Shown piece by piece: positions 9,539 to 17,938 of a stretch of DNA of 64,000 bases. This stretch comes from Deltaproteobacteria bacterium (GTDB taxonomy: Bacteria; Myxococcota_A; UBA9160; UBA6930). Both the position numbers and the translations under genes were made by a program. The stretch lies in contig VGRF01000004.1 of assembly GCA_016875395.1 (NCBI GenBank), positions 62,001 through 126,000 on the forward strand. Direction: 5' to 3'. Numbering within the stretch: position 1 is the first letter of the stretch; every line of letters begins with the position of its first letter. The notes beneath the pieces were generated by a model, which was not told where the DNA came from, made no database searches, and saw only the letters and a program-made list of their open reading frames with translations.

Positions 9539-10363
9539 TCAGCGGTAGGAGTGCTCGGTGCCGGGGAACTTGCGGTGGCGCACGTCGTCCGCGAACGCAC
9601 GCGCCGCCTGCGATGCGAGCTGGCCGAGGCTCGCGTACTGCTTCGCAAAGCTCGGCGTCCAGTCCGAGAGCCCGAGCAAGTCGTGCAGCACGAGCACCTG
9701 GCCGTCGCAAGCGACCCCCGCGCCGATGCCGATCGTCGGAATCGCGAGCAGGCCGGTGATCTCCGCCGCGAGCTCCGCGGGTACGCCCTCGAGCACGACG
9801 GCGAACGCGCCAGCTTCCTGCACCGCGAGCGCGTCAGCGATCACGGCCTCGCGCGCGCTGCCGCGCCCCTGCACGCGGTAGCCGCCCAGCTTGTGCACGC
9901 TCTGCGGCGTGAGGCCGACGTGCGCCATCACCGGAATCTCGGCGTCTACGATGCGCGCGATGGTGGCGCGCATGCGCTCGCCGCCTTCGAGCTTCACCGC
10001 CGCCGCGCCGCCGTCCTTGATGAATCGAATCGCGCTGCGCACCGCATCTTCCGGCGAGACCTGATAGCTCCCGAACGGCATGTCGCCGACGACGAGCGCG
10101 CGCCGCGCGGTCCGCGCCACGAGGCGCGTGTGGTAGATCATCTCGTCGAGCGTGACGGGCAGCGTGGTCTCGCCGCCCTGCACGGTGTTTCCCACCGAGT
10201 CGCCGACGAGCAGCACGTCGATCCCCGCTTCGTCGAAGATGCGCGCGAAGGTGGCGTCGTACGCCGTGAGCATCGAGAAGGGCTCGCCCTTCCCTTTGCG
10301 CAGTTGCAGCGAGCGCGCGGTGACGCGCTGCTCGCGGCGCGATGCAGCCGTGATCGTGGACAT
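9539..10363 (-). CDS. panB: 3-methyl-2-oxobutanoate hydroxymethyltransferase
   Basis: 274 aa from MSTITAASRREQRVTA. Family motifs LTAYDATFARIFDEAG, VGDSVGN, DMPFGSY, VKLEGG and MAHVGLTPQS give the Mg-binding and alpha-ketoisovalerate sites of the TIM barrel. It uses methylene-tetrahydrofolate to form ketopantoate, the first committed step. An in-frame open stretch continues upstream for ~95 codons, but the family starts here; the strong promoter ~255 nt upstream would leave a long leader. Confidence 0.96.
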   Translation of the reverse strand: MSTITAASRREQRVTARSLQLRKGKGEPFSMLTAYDATFARIFDEAGIDVLLVGDSVGNTVQGGETTLPVTLDEMIYHTRLVARTARRALVVGDMPFGSYQVSPEDAVRSAIRFIKDGGAAAVKLEGGERMRATIARIVDAEIPVMAHVGLTPQSVHKLGGYRVQGRGSAREAVIADALAVQEAGAFAVVLEGVPAELAAEITGLLAIPTIGIGAGVACDGQVLVLHDLLGLSDWTPSFAKQYASLGQLASQAARAFADDVRHRKFPGTEHSYR

Positions 10364-10618
10364 GGCTGTGTGCCTCGCCCGGAATGTCCGCGAGGACTTC
10401 ACCTGCCCGAGGTGGAGCGTCTTGCCGCCGAGCTGCGCAGCGCAGAAGACACGTCGAGTTTGCGCTGCGTGACCCGCCAGCCTCCGCTCCCGTCTCGCTC
10501 CCGAAGGATGCGAGCGATCTCGAGCGTCTGTGGCGTCGTCCTGTTTGCGGGCCGTGCCCGGGTGCTGGGGAGCGTTCGATGGAGATCGCACCTTGCGATT
10601 CCCCTCGGCTCGCCCGTG
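10364..10618 (-). promoter_or_regulatory. Long 5' leader of the panBCD-smpB transcript
   Basis: Roughly 250 nt separate the -10 element at 10624 from the panB start at 10363 with no convincing gene in either strand. Short stems can be drawn, for example ATCGCA/TGCGAT near 10588-10602, but no known riboswitch consensus was recognised. Confidence 0.35.
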
Positions 10619-10648
10619 TTTGTACTCGGAGTCAGACGAAAGTGTCAA
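10619..10648 (-). promoter_or_regulatory. Sigma-70-type promoter for panB operon
   Basis: Minus strand: perfect TTGACA (10648-10643), 18-nt spacer, TACAAA (10624-10619). This is the best consensus match seen in this GC-rich window; it overlaps the stop codon of the upstream small gene. Confidence 0.6.
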
Positions 10649-10932
10649 CGCGAATTATTCGCCTCGGCTCGGTCCAGCGCCTCTCGCACAGCGGGCGGCA
10701 GGAAGCGCGCATCCAGGTCCGCCCTCTTGAAGCGCACGAGCGCCGCAGCAAGCGCGCCGACCTGCGCTGCCGGCGGGTCGCTGGCCACCAGCACGACCCA
10801 GGCCGCGCCGCGCACGAGCGCCGGCCCGCTCGCGAGCCCCGGCGCATCGGTGGCGCCACGCAGCACCCGCACGGAGATGCCCAGCTCTCGCGCCAGCTCG
10901 ATCAGGGCATCGCGCAGCGCGGTCGGCTCCAT
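10645..10932 (-). CDS. Small uncharacterised protein
   Basis: 95 aa, not recognised. It opens MEPTALRDALIELARELGI, has a hydrophobic core AAWVVLVASDPPAAQVGAL and ends with a charged helix LPPAVREALDRAEA. No signal peptide or cysteine motif. It follows the PilZ gene by 6 nt and looks co-transcribed with rsmA-pilZ. Alanine/arginine richness alone would be weak evidence, but tight spacing and the absence of a better frame support it. Confidence 0.6.
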   Translation of the reverse strand: MEPTALRDALIELARELGISVRVLRGATDAPGLASGPALVRGAAWVVLVASDPPAAQVGALAAALVRFKRADLDARFLPPAVREALDRAEANNSR

Positions 10933-10938
10933 GACTCG

Positions 10939-11283
10939 TCAGCGCCGCCGGTTCGTGGGCTGATTCGCGAACTCCGACAGCGCCGCGCTCGCGGCAGGCT
11001 CGAGGTCGAGGAGATGCACGCCCGTCTCGAACAGTGCAGCGCCCAGGTCGCCGGCGTTGCTCGTCCAGACGACCTTGCCGTGCGCACGAATCTCCGGCCC
11101 GTTCGGCGGCAGCGTGAACGCGACCTCGACGCGCTCACCGATCTCGATCGCGCGGCGCAGATGCACGCACAGGCCGCGCGGCGAGAGGTTCACCGCGCGC
11201 GCGCGCTCGAGGCCGCCGTCCTCGCGCCGCAGCTCGACCTCGATCGTCGCGACGAAATCGCGGCGCGGATCGTCGCCCCTCAC
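10939..11283 (-). CDS. PilZ-domain protein
   Basis: 114 aa with a GTG start that overlaps the rsmA stop as GTGA. R-G-D-D-P-R-R-D then VNLSPRGLCVHLRR fits the PilZ D/N-x-S-x-x-G core, and the basic residues before it could serve as the R-x-x-x-R diguanylate site. Strand pattern KVVWTSN...GAALFETG completes the beta-barrel. It may bind cyclic-di-GMP, though the R-x-x-x-R is not canonical. A longer ATG-started version would run into rsmA and is arginine-rich noise. Confidence 0.78.
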   Translation of the reverse strand: MRGDDPRRDFVATIEVELRREDGGLERARAVNLSPRGLCVHLRRAIEIGERVEVAFTLPPNGPEIRAHGKVVWTSNAGDLGAALFETGVHLLDLEPAASAALSEFANQPTNRRR

Positions 11284-12125
11284 GCGAGCGCCTCGCGCGC
11301 GAGCGCGAGCCACTGCGCGGGTGCGAGCGCCTCGGCGCGCGTGCGCTCATCGAGCCCGCTGCGCGCGAGCCACGCGGCGACGGGCACAGGATCGATCCCG
11401 CTGCTCTGGCGGAGCGAGTTCACGAGGGTCTTTCTCCGGTGCGCGAAGGCGGCGCGTACGAGCCGTTCGACGCGTTCGAGCTCGCCCGGCCGGAGCGCAT
11501 ACTCTGCGTGCGGCGTGAGCAGCACGAAGCTCGAGGTGACGCCGGGCGCAGGGTAGAAGCACTGCGGATGCAGAGCGAGGCCGATGCGCACACGCGCCAC
11601 GAGCTGATGCAGCACCGCGAACGAGCCGTAGTCGCGCGAGCCCGGCTGCGCGCCGATCCGGAGCGCCACTTCGCGCTGGATCATCACCGCCCAGCCCGCG
11701 AGGCGCGGCGCGAGATCGAGGAAGCGGCGCATCAGCGGAGTGGCGACCGAGTACGGCAGGTTCGCGACGACGCGTACGCGCGCGCCATCCGCAGCCAGCG
11801 CGGCAATCTCGGCGCCGAGGTCGACCGCAAGCGCGTCGGCGTGAAGCAGCCGCGCGTTCGCGGGCAGCACGCTCTCCGCCCTGAGCGCGCGCACCAGGCC
11901 GGCGTCGATCTCGATCGTGGTGACCGCGCGCGCCTGCTCCGCGAGCGCGCGCGTGAGAATGCCGAGGCCCGTGCCGATCTCGAGCACCGCGTCGCCGGCG
12001 CCCACTTCGGCGAGGCGAACGAGCTTGTCCGCCTGCGCCTCGTCGCACAGAAAGTTCTGCCCGAGCTCTTTGCTCGCGGCGAGGCCGTGGCGCTCCAAGA
12101 GCTCGCGCGCGGCTCTCGCACTCAT
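11280..12125 (-). CDS. rsmA: 16S rRNA dimethyladenosine transferase
   Basis: 281 aa. LGQNFLCD, SAM motif I VLEIGTGLG (47-55), motif II TIEID and motif IV NLPYSVATP identify KsgA/RsmA, which dimethylates A1518/A1519 in helix 45 of 16S rRNA late in 30S assembly. It lies 49 nt after tsaD and overlaps the PilZ start. Confidence 0.96.
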   Translation of the reverse strand: MSARAARELLERHGLAASKELGQNFLCDEAQADKLVRLAEVGAGDAVLEIGTGLGILTRALAEQARAVTTIEIDAGLVRALRAESVLPANARLLHADALAVDLGAEIAALAADGARVRVVANLPYSVATPLMRRFLDLAPRLAGWAVMIQREVALRIGAQPGSRDYGSFAVLHQLVARVRIGLALHPQCFYPAPGVTSSFVLLTPHAEYALRPGELERVERLVRAAFAHRRKTLVNSLRQSSGIDPVPVAAWLARSGLDERTRAEALAPAQWLALAREALA

Positions 12126-12174
12126 CTCCGATCGCCTTCGGCTCGCGCGCGGCGACTCGCCGCTTGCCGGGCCC

Positions 12175-13212
12175 TCAAGCGCGCGCGTCCGCCCACGGGC
12201 GTGCGGCGAGCTCGACGCGCGAGAACGCGCTCAGTGCCAGCGAGTCGCGCGCGCCTCGCGCGAGCAGCTGCGCGCCGGCGGCGGCGATCATCGCCGCGTT
12301 GTCGGTGCACAGCGCGAGCGGCGGCAGGAACAGCGCGAAGCCGTCGCGCTGCGCAGCCACCGCGAGCTCTTGGCGCAGGCGCGAGTTCGCGGCGACACCG
12401 CCGACCACCGCCACGCGCGCGAGCCCTTCGTCGCGCGCCGCGCGCCGCGCTTTCGCGACGAGCACGTCGGTCGCGGCGGCCTCGAACGACGCAGCGAGAT
12501 CCGCGGCGCGCTCGGGATGCTTCTCCGCTGCGAGCAGCACCGCCGTCTTGAGCCCGCTGTACGAGAAGTCGTAGCCGGACTCGTCCAGCATCGGCCGCGG
12601 AAACGCGAACGCCGTGGCGTCCCCCTGCTGCGCGAGCTTCGAGAGCGCGGGGCCGCCCGGATACGGGAGACCTAACAGCTTCGCGACTTTGTCGAAGGCC
12701 TCGCCGACCGCGTCGTCGCGCGTCTCGCCGAGCAGCACGGGCGCGGCGTTCTCCTCGATGCGGTAGAGCGCGGTGTGCCCGCCCGAGACGACGAGGCCGA
12801 GATACGGCGGCACGAGCGCGGCGTCCGCGATCTCCGCTGCAGCGAGATGACCCGCGAGGTGGTGCACGCCGACGCACGGCACGCCGAGGCGATACGCGTA
12901 GGCCTTCGCGAACGAAAGCCCCACGAGCAGCGAGCCGAGCAGGCCCGGGCCGGCCGTCACGGCGACACCCGTCAGGGCGCTCTCTGCGACGCCCGCCTCC
13001 GCAAGCGCCGCCCGCACGACCTGCGACACGACGCGCACGTGGTCGCGCGAGGCGAGCTCCGGCACGACGCCGCCGTACGGGGCGTGCACCGCGGTCTGGC
13101 TGCGCACCGTGCTCGCGAGTACCTCGCGCCCGCCGCGCACGATCGCAGCTGCCATCTCGTCGCAGCTGCTCTCGATGCCGAGTACCAGGCTCTCAGGGGA
13201 TCGATCGTCCAC
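12175..13212 (-). CDS. tsaD: tRNA N6-threonylcarbamoyladenosine transferase
   Basis: 345 aa, GTG start. ASKHA fold with LGIESSCDEMAAAIV, the metal motif H118-L-A-G-H122, GLVVSGGHTAL, and the C-terminal GGVAANSRLR and CTDNAAMIA signatures. With TsaB/C/E it forms t6A37 in ANN-decoding tRNAs. It precedes rsmA on the same strand, a pairing seen in several phyla. Confidence 0.97.
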   Translation of the reverse strand: MDDRSPESLVLGIESSCDEMAAAIVRGGREVLASTVRSQTAVHAPYGGVVPELASRDHVRVVSQVVRAALAEAGVAESALTGVAVTAGPGLLGSLLVGLSFAKAYAYRLGVPCVGVHHLAGHLAAAEIADAALVPPYLGLVVSGGHTALYRIEENAAPVLLGETRDDAVGEAFDKVAKLLGLPYPGGPALSKLAQQGDATAFAFPRPMLDESGYDFSYSGLKTAVLLAAEKHPERAADLAASFEAAATDVLVAKARRAARDEGLARVAVVGGVAANSRLRQELAVAAQRDGFALFLPPLALCTDNAAMIAAAGAQLLARGARDSLALSAFSRVELAARPWADARA

Positions 13213-13296
13213 GGGTTGCCTCGCCGAAGCGGCCGCAAGCGTTGCCGTTCCTCGGCAACGCGCGCAGCGAGGCGCCGCCGAGCGAAGCCCAGCAGG

Positions 13297-13659
13297 TCAG
13301 GCTTGATGTCGCTCCATGCGCTCTTGCTCCGACTTGCAGTCGATGCAGAGCTCCGCGACCGGGCGCGCCTCGAGACGCTTGACGCCGATCTCCTCGCCGC
13401 AGCTCTCGCACTCGCCGTAGACGCCCTGCTCGATCTTCTGCAGCGCCTCCTCGATCTTCGCGAGCAGCCCGCGCTCGCGTTCGCGCAAGCGGCCCTGGAA
13501 CGCGAGGCTCATCTCGGACGACGCGGCGTCGATCTCGTCCGGAAAGTCGTCGGGGTCGAGATGGATCTCGCCAGCCACGGCTTTCTTCGCGTTCCCGACG
13601 AGCTGCGCACGCTGCTCGGTGAGGATCTTCTTGAACTTGTCGAGATCGCGCTTTCGCAC
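13297..13659 (-). CDS. dksA: DksA/TraR-family zinc-finger transcription factor
   Basis: 120 aa, GTG start preceded by AAGGAA. An N-terminal coiled-coil carries the tip motif D41-x-x-D44-x-A46 needed for RNA polymerase secondary-channel function, and a C4 zinc finger has Cys84, Cys87, Cys105 and Cys108. It is shorter than E. coli DksA (151 aa) but keeps the functional residues, so it is probably the ppGpp cofactor rather than a TraR-like truncation. Confidence 0.9.
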   Translation of the reverse strand: MRKRDLDKFKKILTEQRAQLVGNAKKAVAGEIHLDPDDFPDEIDAASSEMSLAFQGRLRERERGLLAKIEEALQKIEQGVYGECESCGEEIGVKRLEARPVAELCIDCKSEQERMERHQA

Positions 13660-13772
13660 CGATCGTTCCTTTCAGGCTCCCGCTGCCGCTACCGCGCGGC
13701 CAGCGCATGACTTTGTTCGTTCGCTCGACTTCGAGGCCACTGTTCGAACCTCGCTCGCGTTCGGCTCGCTGC

Positions 13773-14495
13773 TCAGCCAGCGATGATCTTGAGTCGCTCG
13801 CGCGCGTCGTTCGCTCGCTTGTGGCTCGGGTAACTATCGATCACGCGCTGGAAGGCCTTTTGCGCCGCCTTCGAGTACTGCGGACCGAGCTGGAGAAGCG
13901 CCTCGCCCTGACGGAACAGCGCCTCGGGCGCCTTGTCGCTCTCCGGGTAGCGCTGCGCGACCTCGTCGAAGCGCAGCACCGAAGTCTTGAGATCTCCCTG
14001 CCGGTAGTGGCAATCCGCGAGCCAGAACGCTGCGTCGTCCGCGTATTTCGAGGACTGGAAAGATTGCAGGAAGCGTCCGAAGCGGTCAACGCAGCTCGCG
14101 TGATCATTCGTCCGCCACGCGTCGTACGCCTCTCGGTAGAGCGCGAGCTCCTCTGACGCGGGCCCTTCCGGCGGCGCTTCCTCGGGCGAAGGCTGCACGG
14201 CCTGCTTCGCGCTCGCCTCGCGCGCAGCGCGCGCGTCCGTGCCCGCCTGCTCGGCGGCGCGCTCCGCCAGCTCGACGCGCCCGCGCAGCTCGGCGACTTC
14301 GGCGCACAACGCTTCGAGCTCGGTCGTGAGGTCCGCGATGCGCTTGCCGTGGTCGGCCGGCTGCGTCCCCGAGCGCATCTTGTTCACTTCGTACTCGAGC
14401 TTGCGCTGCTCCGCGACGGTCGCGCAGCCCGTGAGTGCGAGCGCGCCGGCGAGCGCAGCGACCGCGAGCAGCGGCGTGCGTTGAATCGTCTTCAT
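13773..14495 (-). CDS. cpoB: Tol-Pal associated lipoprotein/TPR protein (CpoB/YbgF-like)
   Basis: 240 aa. The N-terminal signal ends in L21-T-G-C24, a lipobox, whereas enterobacterial CpoB is a soluble periplasmic protein. A coiled-coil (EYEVNKMRS... to about residue 95) precedes three TPR units: YREAYDAWRTNDHASCVDRF, AAFWLADCHYRQGDLKTSVL and AEALFRQG-type repeats ending in RANDARERLKII. It would link Tol with peptidoglycan synthesis at division. It is the fifth gene of the tol cluster. Confidence 0.88.
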   Translation of the reverse strand: MKTIQRTPLLAVAALAGALALTGCATVAEQRKLEYEVNKMRSGTQPADHGKRIADLTTELEALCAEVAELRGRVELAERAAEQAGTDARAAREASAKQAVQPSPEEAPPEGPASEELALYREAYDAWRTNDHASCVDRFGRFLQSFQSSKYADDAAFWLADCHYRQGDLKTSVLRFDEVAQRYPESDKAPEALFRQGEALLQLGPQYSKAAQKAFQRVIDSYPSHKRANDARERLKIIAG

Positions 14496-14516
14496 CGTGC
14501 CCCCCTAATCACTCGT

Positions 14517-15845
14517 TCACTTTCCGCGACGCGGGCCCCAGGCCGGATGCGTCGAGTTGCCTTGCTTGGTGATGCGGCGCGCGGGCAGCTCGCGCACGTC
14601 GCCCACCTCGCCGCTCGCCACGAAGATCTCCGGCCGCCCAAAGCGCGTCGAGCTGAACGCAATCAGCCGGCCGTCTGGAGACCAGTGCGGATGCTCGTCG
14701 CTGCGCGGGTTCGACACGACGGGGATCGGCTGCCCGCCTTCGGGGCGGATCTTCCAGATGTCGAACTGGCTGTTGATGCGCGTCTCGAACGCGATCCACT
14801 CGCCGTCGGGCGACCAGTTCGGCGAGGTGTTGTACGCGCCGTCGTAAGTGAGTCGCCGCACGTTCGAGCCGTCTGCGTCCATCACGTAGATCTGCGGTGC
14901 GCCAGTACGGTCCGAGACGAACGCGATCTGGCGGCCGTCCGGCGACCAGGCGGGGCCGACGTCGATGTAGCGGTCCTTGGTGAGCCGCTTGAGCCCGCCG
15001 CCCGCCGTGCTCGCGACGAAGATCTCACTCACGCCGTCGACGCTGCCGACGATCGCGAGGCGCGTGCCGCTCGGGTCGTAGACGCCGCGGTAGAGGCGCG
15101 TCGAATCCGGCAGCGACTGGAACAGGCGCCCCGACGGCTGCGGCGCGCGACGCATCACGTAGAGCCACGGGCGGCTGCGGTAGCGATAGCTCGTCATCAC
15201 GAGCCCGGTCGCGTCGGGGTCCCAGCTCGGGAACGTGCTGATCGTCCCGAAGCGCGTGACGGCGCGCTGGTTGTCGCCGTTCGCGTCCATCACCGAGATC
15301 TCTTTCGCGCCGGGGCGGCTCGACACGAACGCGACCTCCGTGTCCGCGACGCCGGGCACGCCCGTCAGCGCGCCGACGATCTCGTCCGCGATCGACTTGC
15401 CGAGCCGGCGCGCGGATTCCGGGCGCCCCGTGCGCTGTTTCGAGGCGACCTTCGCGGTGCAGCGCACGACATCGTGCACGCGGTACGTGACGCGCATCGC
15501 CTCGGGCGTGACGACGACCATGCCCTGCACGAGGTAGTCCGCGCCGATCTGCTTCCAGTTGTTGCAGCGCGGCGCCGGCGCGGAGTCGACCGCGGGACTC
15601 GTCACGGGGTCGAGGAAGGCGCTCTCGGGGACGAGCGCGTAGCGCATCGAGAACTCGAGGCCGCCGCCGAGCGCCGCGCTGAGCTCGCTCGCGAGCGCGC
15701 TCGCTTCCGGCGTGCGCGCGTAGAAGCGCTGCACCGCGACGCGGTCGAGCGCGAACTTTCCGCCGCCGACGACCGTGTCGGGGCGCTCCTCCGCGGAAAC
15801 CCCCGACGCGAGCACGACACAAACGAGCCAACACAACTTGCGCAT
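14517..15845 (-). CDS. tolB: Tol-Pal system periplasmic protein TolB
   Basis: 442 aa. A signal peptide (MRKLCWLVCVVLASGVSAEE), then an N-terminal alpha/beta domain and a six-bladed propeller with repeated W-S-P-D-G-x-x-I-A-F units (AWSPDGRQIAFVSDR, NWSPDGEWIAFETR, HWSPDGRLIAFSST). It binds Pal and TolA in the periplasm during constriction. It lies 3 nt after the tolA stop and 21 nt before cpoB. Confidence 0.96.
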   Translation of the reverse strand: MRKLCWLVCVVLASGVSAEERPDTVVGGGKFALDRVAVQRFYARTPEASALASELSAALGGGLEFSMRYALVPESAFLDPVTSPAVDSAPAPRCNNWKQIGADYLVQGMVVVTPEAMRVTYRVHDVVRCTAKVASKQRTGRPESARRLGKSIADEIVGALTGVPGVADTEVAFVSSRPGAKEISVMDANGDNQRAVTRFGTISTFPSWDPDATGLVMTSYRYRSRPWLYVMRRAPQPSGRLFQSLPDSTRLYRGVYDPSGTRLAIVGSVDGVSEIFVASTAGGGLKRLTKDRYIDVGPAWSPDGRQIAFVSDRTGAPQIYVMDADGSNVRRLTYDGAYNTSPNWSPDGEWIAFETRINSQFDIWKIRPEGGQPIPVVSNPRSDEHPHWSPDGRLIAFSSTRFGRPEIFVASGEVGDVRELPARRITKQGNSTHPAWGPRRGK

Positions 15846-15848
15846 CGC

Positions 15849-16631
15849 TCAGAGGTCTCCGTCGATGATGAGGGGCCAATCGCCGTTGTTCGGAGGAGGC
15901 GGCAGCGAGGATTCCTTCGCGAGGTACTGCTCGACTTGCTCGTCGAACCACGGATTGCCCGACTCGCGGTCGACCTCGTAGCCGAGCAGATCTCCGCTCG
16001 AGGTGAGCGTCACGACGACGCGCATCTTGAGGCCCTTGCCGCGGAACCCCGGCGGCAGGCCCATCTTGCGCCGCACGTGCGCGCGCACGCGGTTCTGCCA
16101 AGCCGCGATCTCTGGGCTGACGGGATCACCCGTGCCGCCGGCTCCGGGGCGCGCAGTCGCCTGTCGCGTCGGGCCCGTCGGCATGCTGCCCTGCTCGATG
16201 CGCGTCTCGGCGAGCAAGTCGTCCAGATCGACCTGCGCTTGCGAATCGTTCCGCGGCTTCGGAGGCGTTTCGGTGCGCTCGGTCTCGACCTCGGGCTTCT
16301 TCCTCACCGGCTTTCGCGCCGCATCCTCGGGAATGATCACTTCCTCGGTCTTCGGCGTGGGCGGCTCGGGTTCGGGCTGGACTGCGGGCTCGGGCTTCGG
16401 CTGCGCGGGCTTGGGCGCGGCGGCCGGACGTTCGGGCGACATCATCGCGGCGAGCTCTTGCGGTGTGACGAGCACGAACGGGTCGCCCGCCGGTGGCTCG
16501 CGGTCGTGCGGAAAGAACTCGAACGCGACCGTCGAGCCCAATAACAACGCGACGTGCAGCGCCGCCGAGATCGCGACCCAGCGGCGCCACTCGCGCTCGC
16601 GGTTCGCAAGGATCGTCAGCACCTCGCTCAT
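15849..16631 (-). CDS. tolA: TolA/TonB-family energy-transducing protein
   Basis: 260 aa. A short cytoplasmic part (NREREWRRWVAIS) and one TM (~17-37) precede a Pro/Glu/Lys-rich periplasmic stretch (PKPAQPKPEPAVQPEPEP) and a TonB-C-like domain with VRAHVRRKMGLPPGFRGKG and LKMRVVVTLTSSGDLLGYEV. Position after tolQ and tolR and before tolB makes TolA the natural name, although the Pro-rich linker is TonB-like and the long alanine helix of enteric TolA is absent. Confidence 0.88.
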   Translation of the reverse strand: MSEVLTILANREREWRRWVAISAALHVALLLGSTVAFEFFPHDREPPAGDPFVLVTPQELAAMMSPERPAAAPKPAQPKPEPAVQPEPEPPTPKTEEVIIPEDAARKPVRKKPEVETERTETPPKPRNDSQAQVDLDDLLAETRIEQGSMPTGPTRQATARPGAGGTGDPVSPEIAAWQNRVRAHVRRKMGLPPGFRGKGLKMRVVVTLTSSGDLLGYEVDRESGNPWFDEQVEQYLAKESSLPPPPNNGDWPLIIDGDL

Positions 16632-16637
16632 GCGCCG

Positions 16638-17045
16638 CTACTCGCGCTCCGTGACGAGGCCGAGCTTCTCGACGCCTGCGGCGCGCGCCTTCGCCATCAC
16701 TTTCGCGACGATGCCGTACTCCACCTTGGCATCGCCGCGCACGAACACTTCCTGGCTCGCGTTGCCGTCGAGAATCGCCGCGAGCTTCGCCTCGAGCTCT
16801 TCGAGCGGGAACTTCTGATCCGCGAGGTGAATCGTGCCGTCCTTCTGAATCGTGATGACGAGCGGGGGCTCCTTCAGCCGGATGTTCTCGGTGTTGGTCT
16901 TCGGGAGATCGACATCGATGCCGCCCTGCATCATCGGCGCAGTGACCATGAAGATGATCAGCAGCACGAGCATCACGTCCACGAAGGGCGTGACGTTGAT
17001 CTCGCTCATCGCGCGGTGCGTCTTGCCTTGTTGCCCGGCGGCCAC
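16638..17045 (-). CDS. tolR: TolR/ExbD proton-channel subunit
   Basis: 135 aa, GTG start. INVTPFVDVMLVLLIIFMV carries the conserved TM aspartate, and a periplasmic domain ends in KAGVEKLGLVTE-like sequence. With TolQ it converts proton flow into movement of TolA. Three nt after tolQ. Confidence 0.95.
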   Translation of the reverse strand: MAAGQQGKTHRAMSEINVTPFVDVMLVLLIIFMVTAPMMQGGIDVDLPKTNTENIRLKEPPLVITIQKDGTIHLADQKFPLEELEAKLAAILDGNASQEVFVRGDAKVEYGIVAKVMAKARAAGVEKLGLVTERE

Positions 17046-17048
17046 GGT

Positions 17049-17759
17049 TCAGCGCTCCACTGCGCGCGGGCCCGCGGCGGCGCGGCCGGCGCTGGCGGAG
17101 AGATGGGCGATGTCGTCCTGTAGTTCCACCGTGAACAGATCGATCGCGGCGGTGAGGTCCCGCAGGCGGGCGACGAAGGCGTTGTAGGCCACGGTCGCGG
17201 GGATCGCGGCGAAGAGGCCGATCGCGGTGGCGACCAGCGCCTCCGCGATGCCGGGGCCCACGGTCTCGAGCCCTGCATTGCCTGTGATGCCGATCTCCGC
17301 GAATGCGTTGATGATTCCGATCACCGTGCCGAACAAGCCGACGAACGGCGTGGCGCTGCCGACCGTGGCCAGGAACGAGAGCCGATTCTCGAGGCGCAGC
17401 GCCTCCTGCGAGCCGGCCCAGTTGATCGCCTTGTTCACCGCGCGCAGCTGGCTCGCGTCGAAGCCCTCTTCGCCCTTGCCGCGGTAGCGCGCGATCCGCT
17501 TCAGCTCGTTCACGCCCGCCGCCATCACGGCCGAGAGCGGGCTCTGCGGGTGGTCCTTCGCCGCCTTCTCCCAGTCCTCGAACGCGCCTTGGTGATAGGA
17601 CGCGAGGAAACCCGCCGTGTCGTTCTCGGCGGCGCTGAACTCGCGCCACTTGGAGAAGATCGCGCCCCACGAGAAGACGGAGGCCGCGACCATCAGCGCG
17701 ATCACGGCCTTCACGGGCCACGACGCCTGAAAGATGAGCGCGAATACGTCGAGATCCAT
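17049..17759 (-). CDS. tolQ: TolQ/ExbB proton-channel subunit
   Basis: 236 aa from MDLDVFALIFQASWPVK, preceded by GGGGGGAC. Three TM helices: ~10-30, and the MotA/ExbB block FLATVGSATPFVGLFGTVIG followed by ALVATAIGLFAAIPATVAYN. First gene of tolQ-tolR-tolA-tolB-cpoB, with a promoter-like element 66 nt upstream. An extended start upstream would read through that promoter and adds no family sequence. Confidence 0.95.
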   Translation of the reverse strand: MDLDVFALIFQASWPVKAVIALMVAASVFSWGAIFSKWREFSAAENDTAGFLASYHQGAFEDWEKAAKDHPQSPLSAVMAAGVNELKRIARYRGKGEEGFDASQLRAVNKAINWAGSQEALRLENRLSFLATVGSATPFVGLFGTVIGIINAFAEIGITGNAGLETVGPGIAEALVATAIGLFAAIPATVAYNAFVARLRDLTAAIDLFTVELQDDIAHLSASAGRAAAGPRAVER

Positions 17760-17824
17760 GCGAGACGTCCCCCCAAAGACCGTCCCAGCACTGCGAAGCA
17801 GAAGGCCAGGAAAAAAGCCGCGCG

Positions 17825-17852
17825 AGTCTAGGTAGTGACCTTTGACCGTCAA
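17825..17852 (-). promoter_or_regulatory. Sigma-70-type promoter of the tol operon
   Basis: Minus strand: TTGACG (17852-17847), 16-nt spacer, TAGACT (17830-17825). It lies 66 nt before the tolQ ATG in the divergent tolQ/pepA gap. Confidence 0.5.
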
Positions 17853-17938
17853 CCAATTCGTGGGCGACAACCGGCGGTTCTTGGGCATCTTGCGTGCCCG
17901 GCCGAAGTAGCTCGGCGCACTCCAAGGAGACTCTTGCG

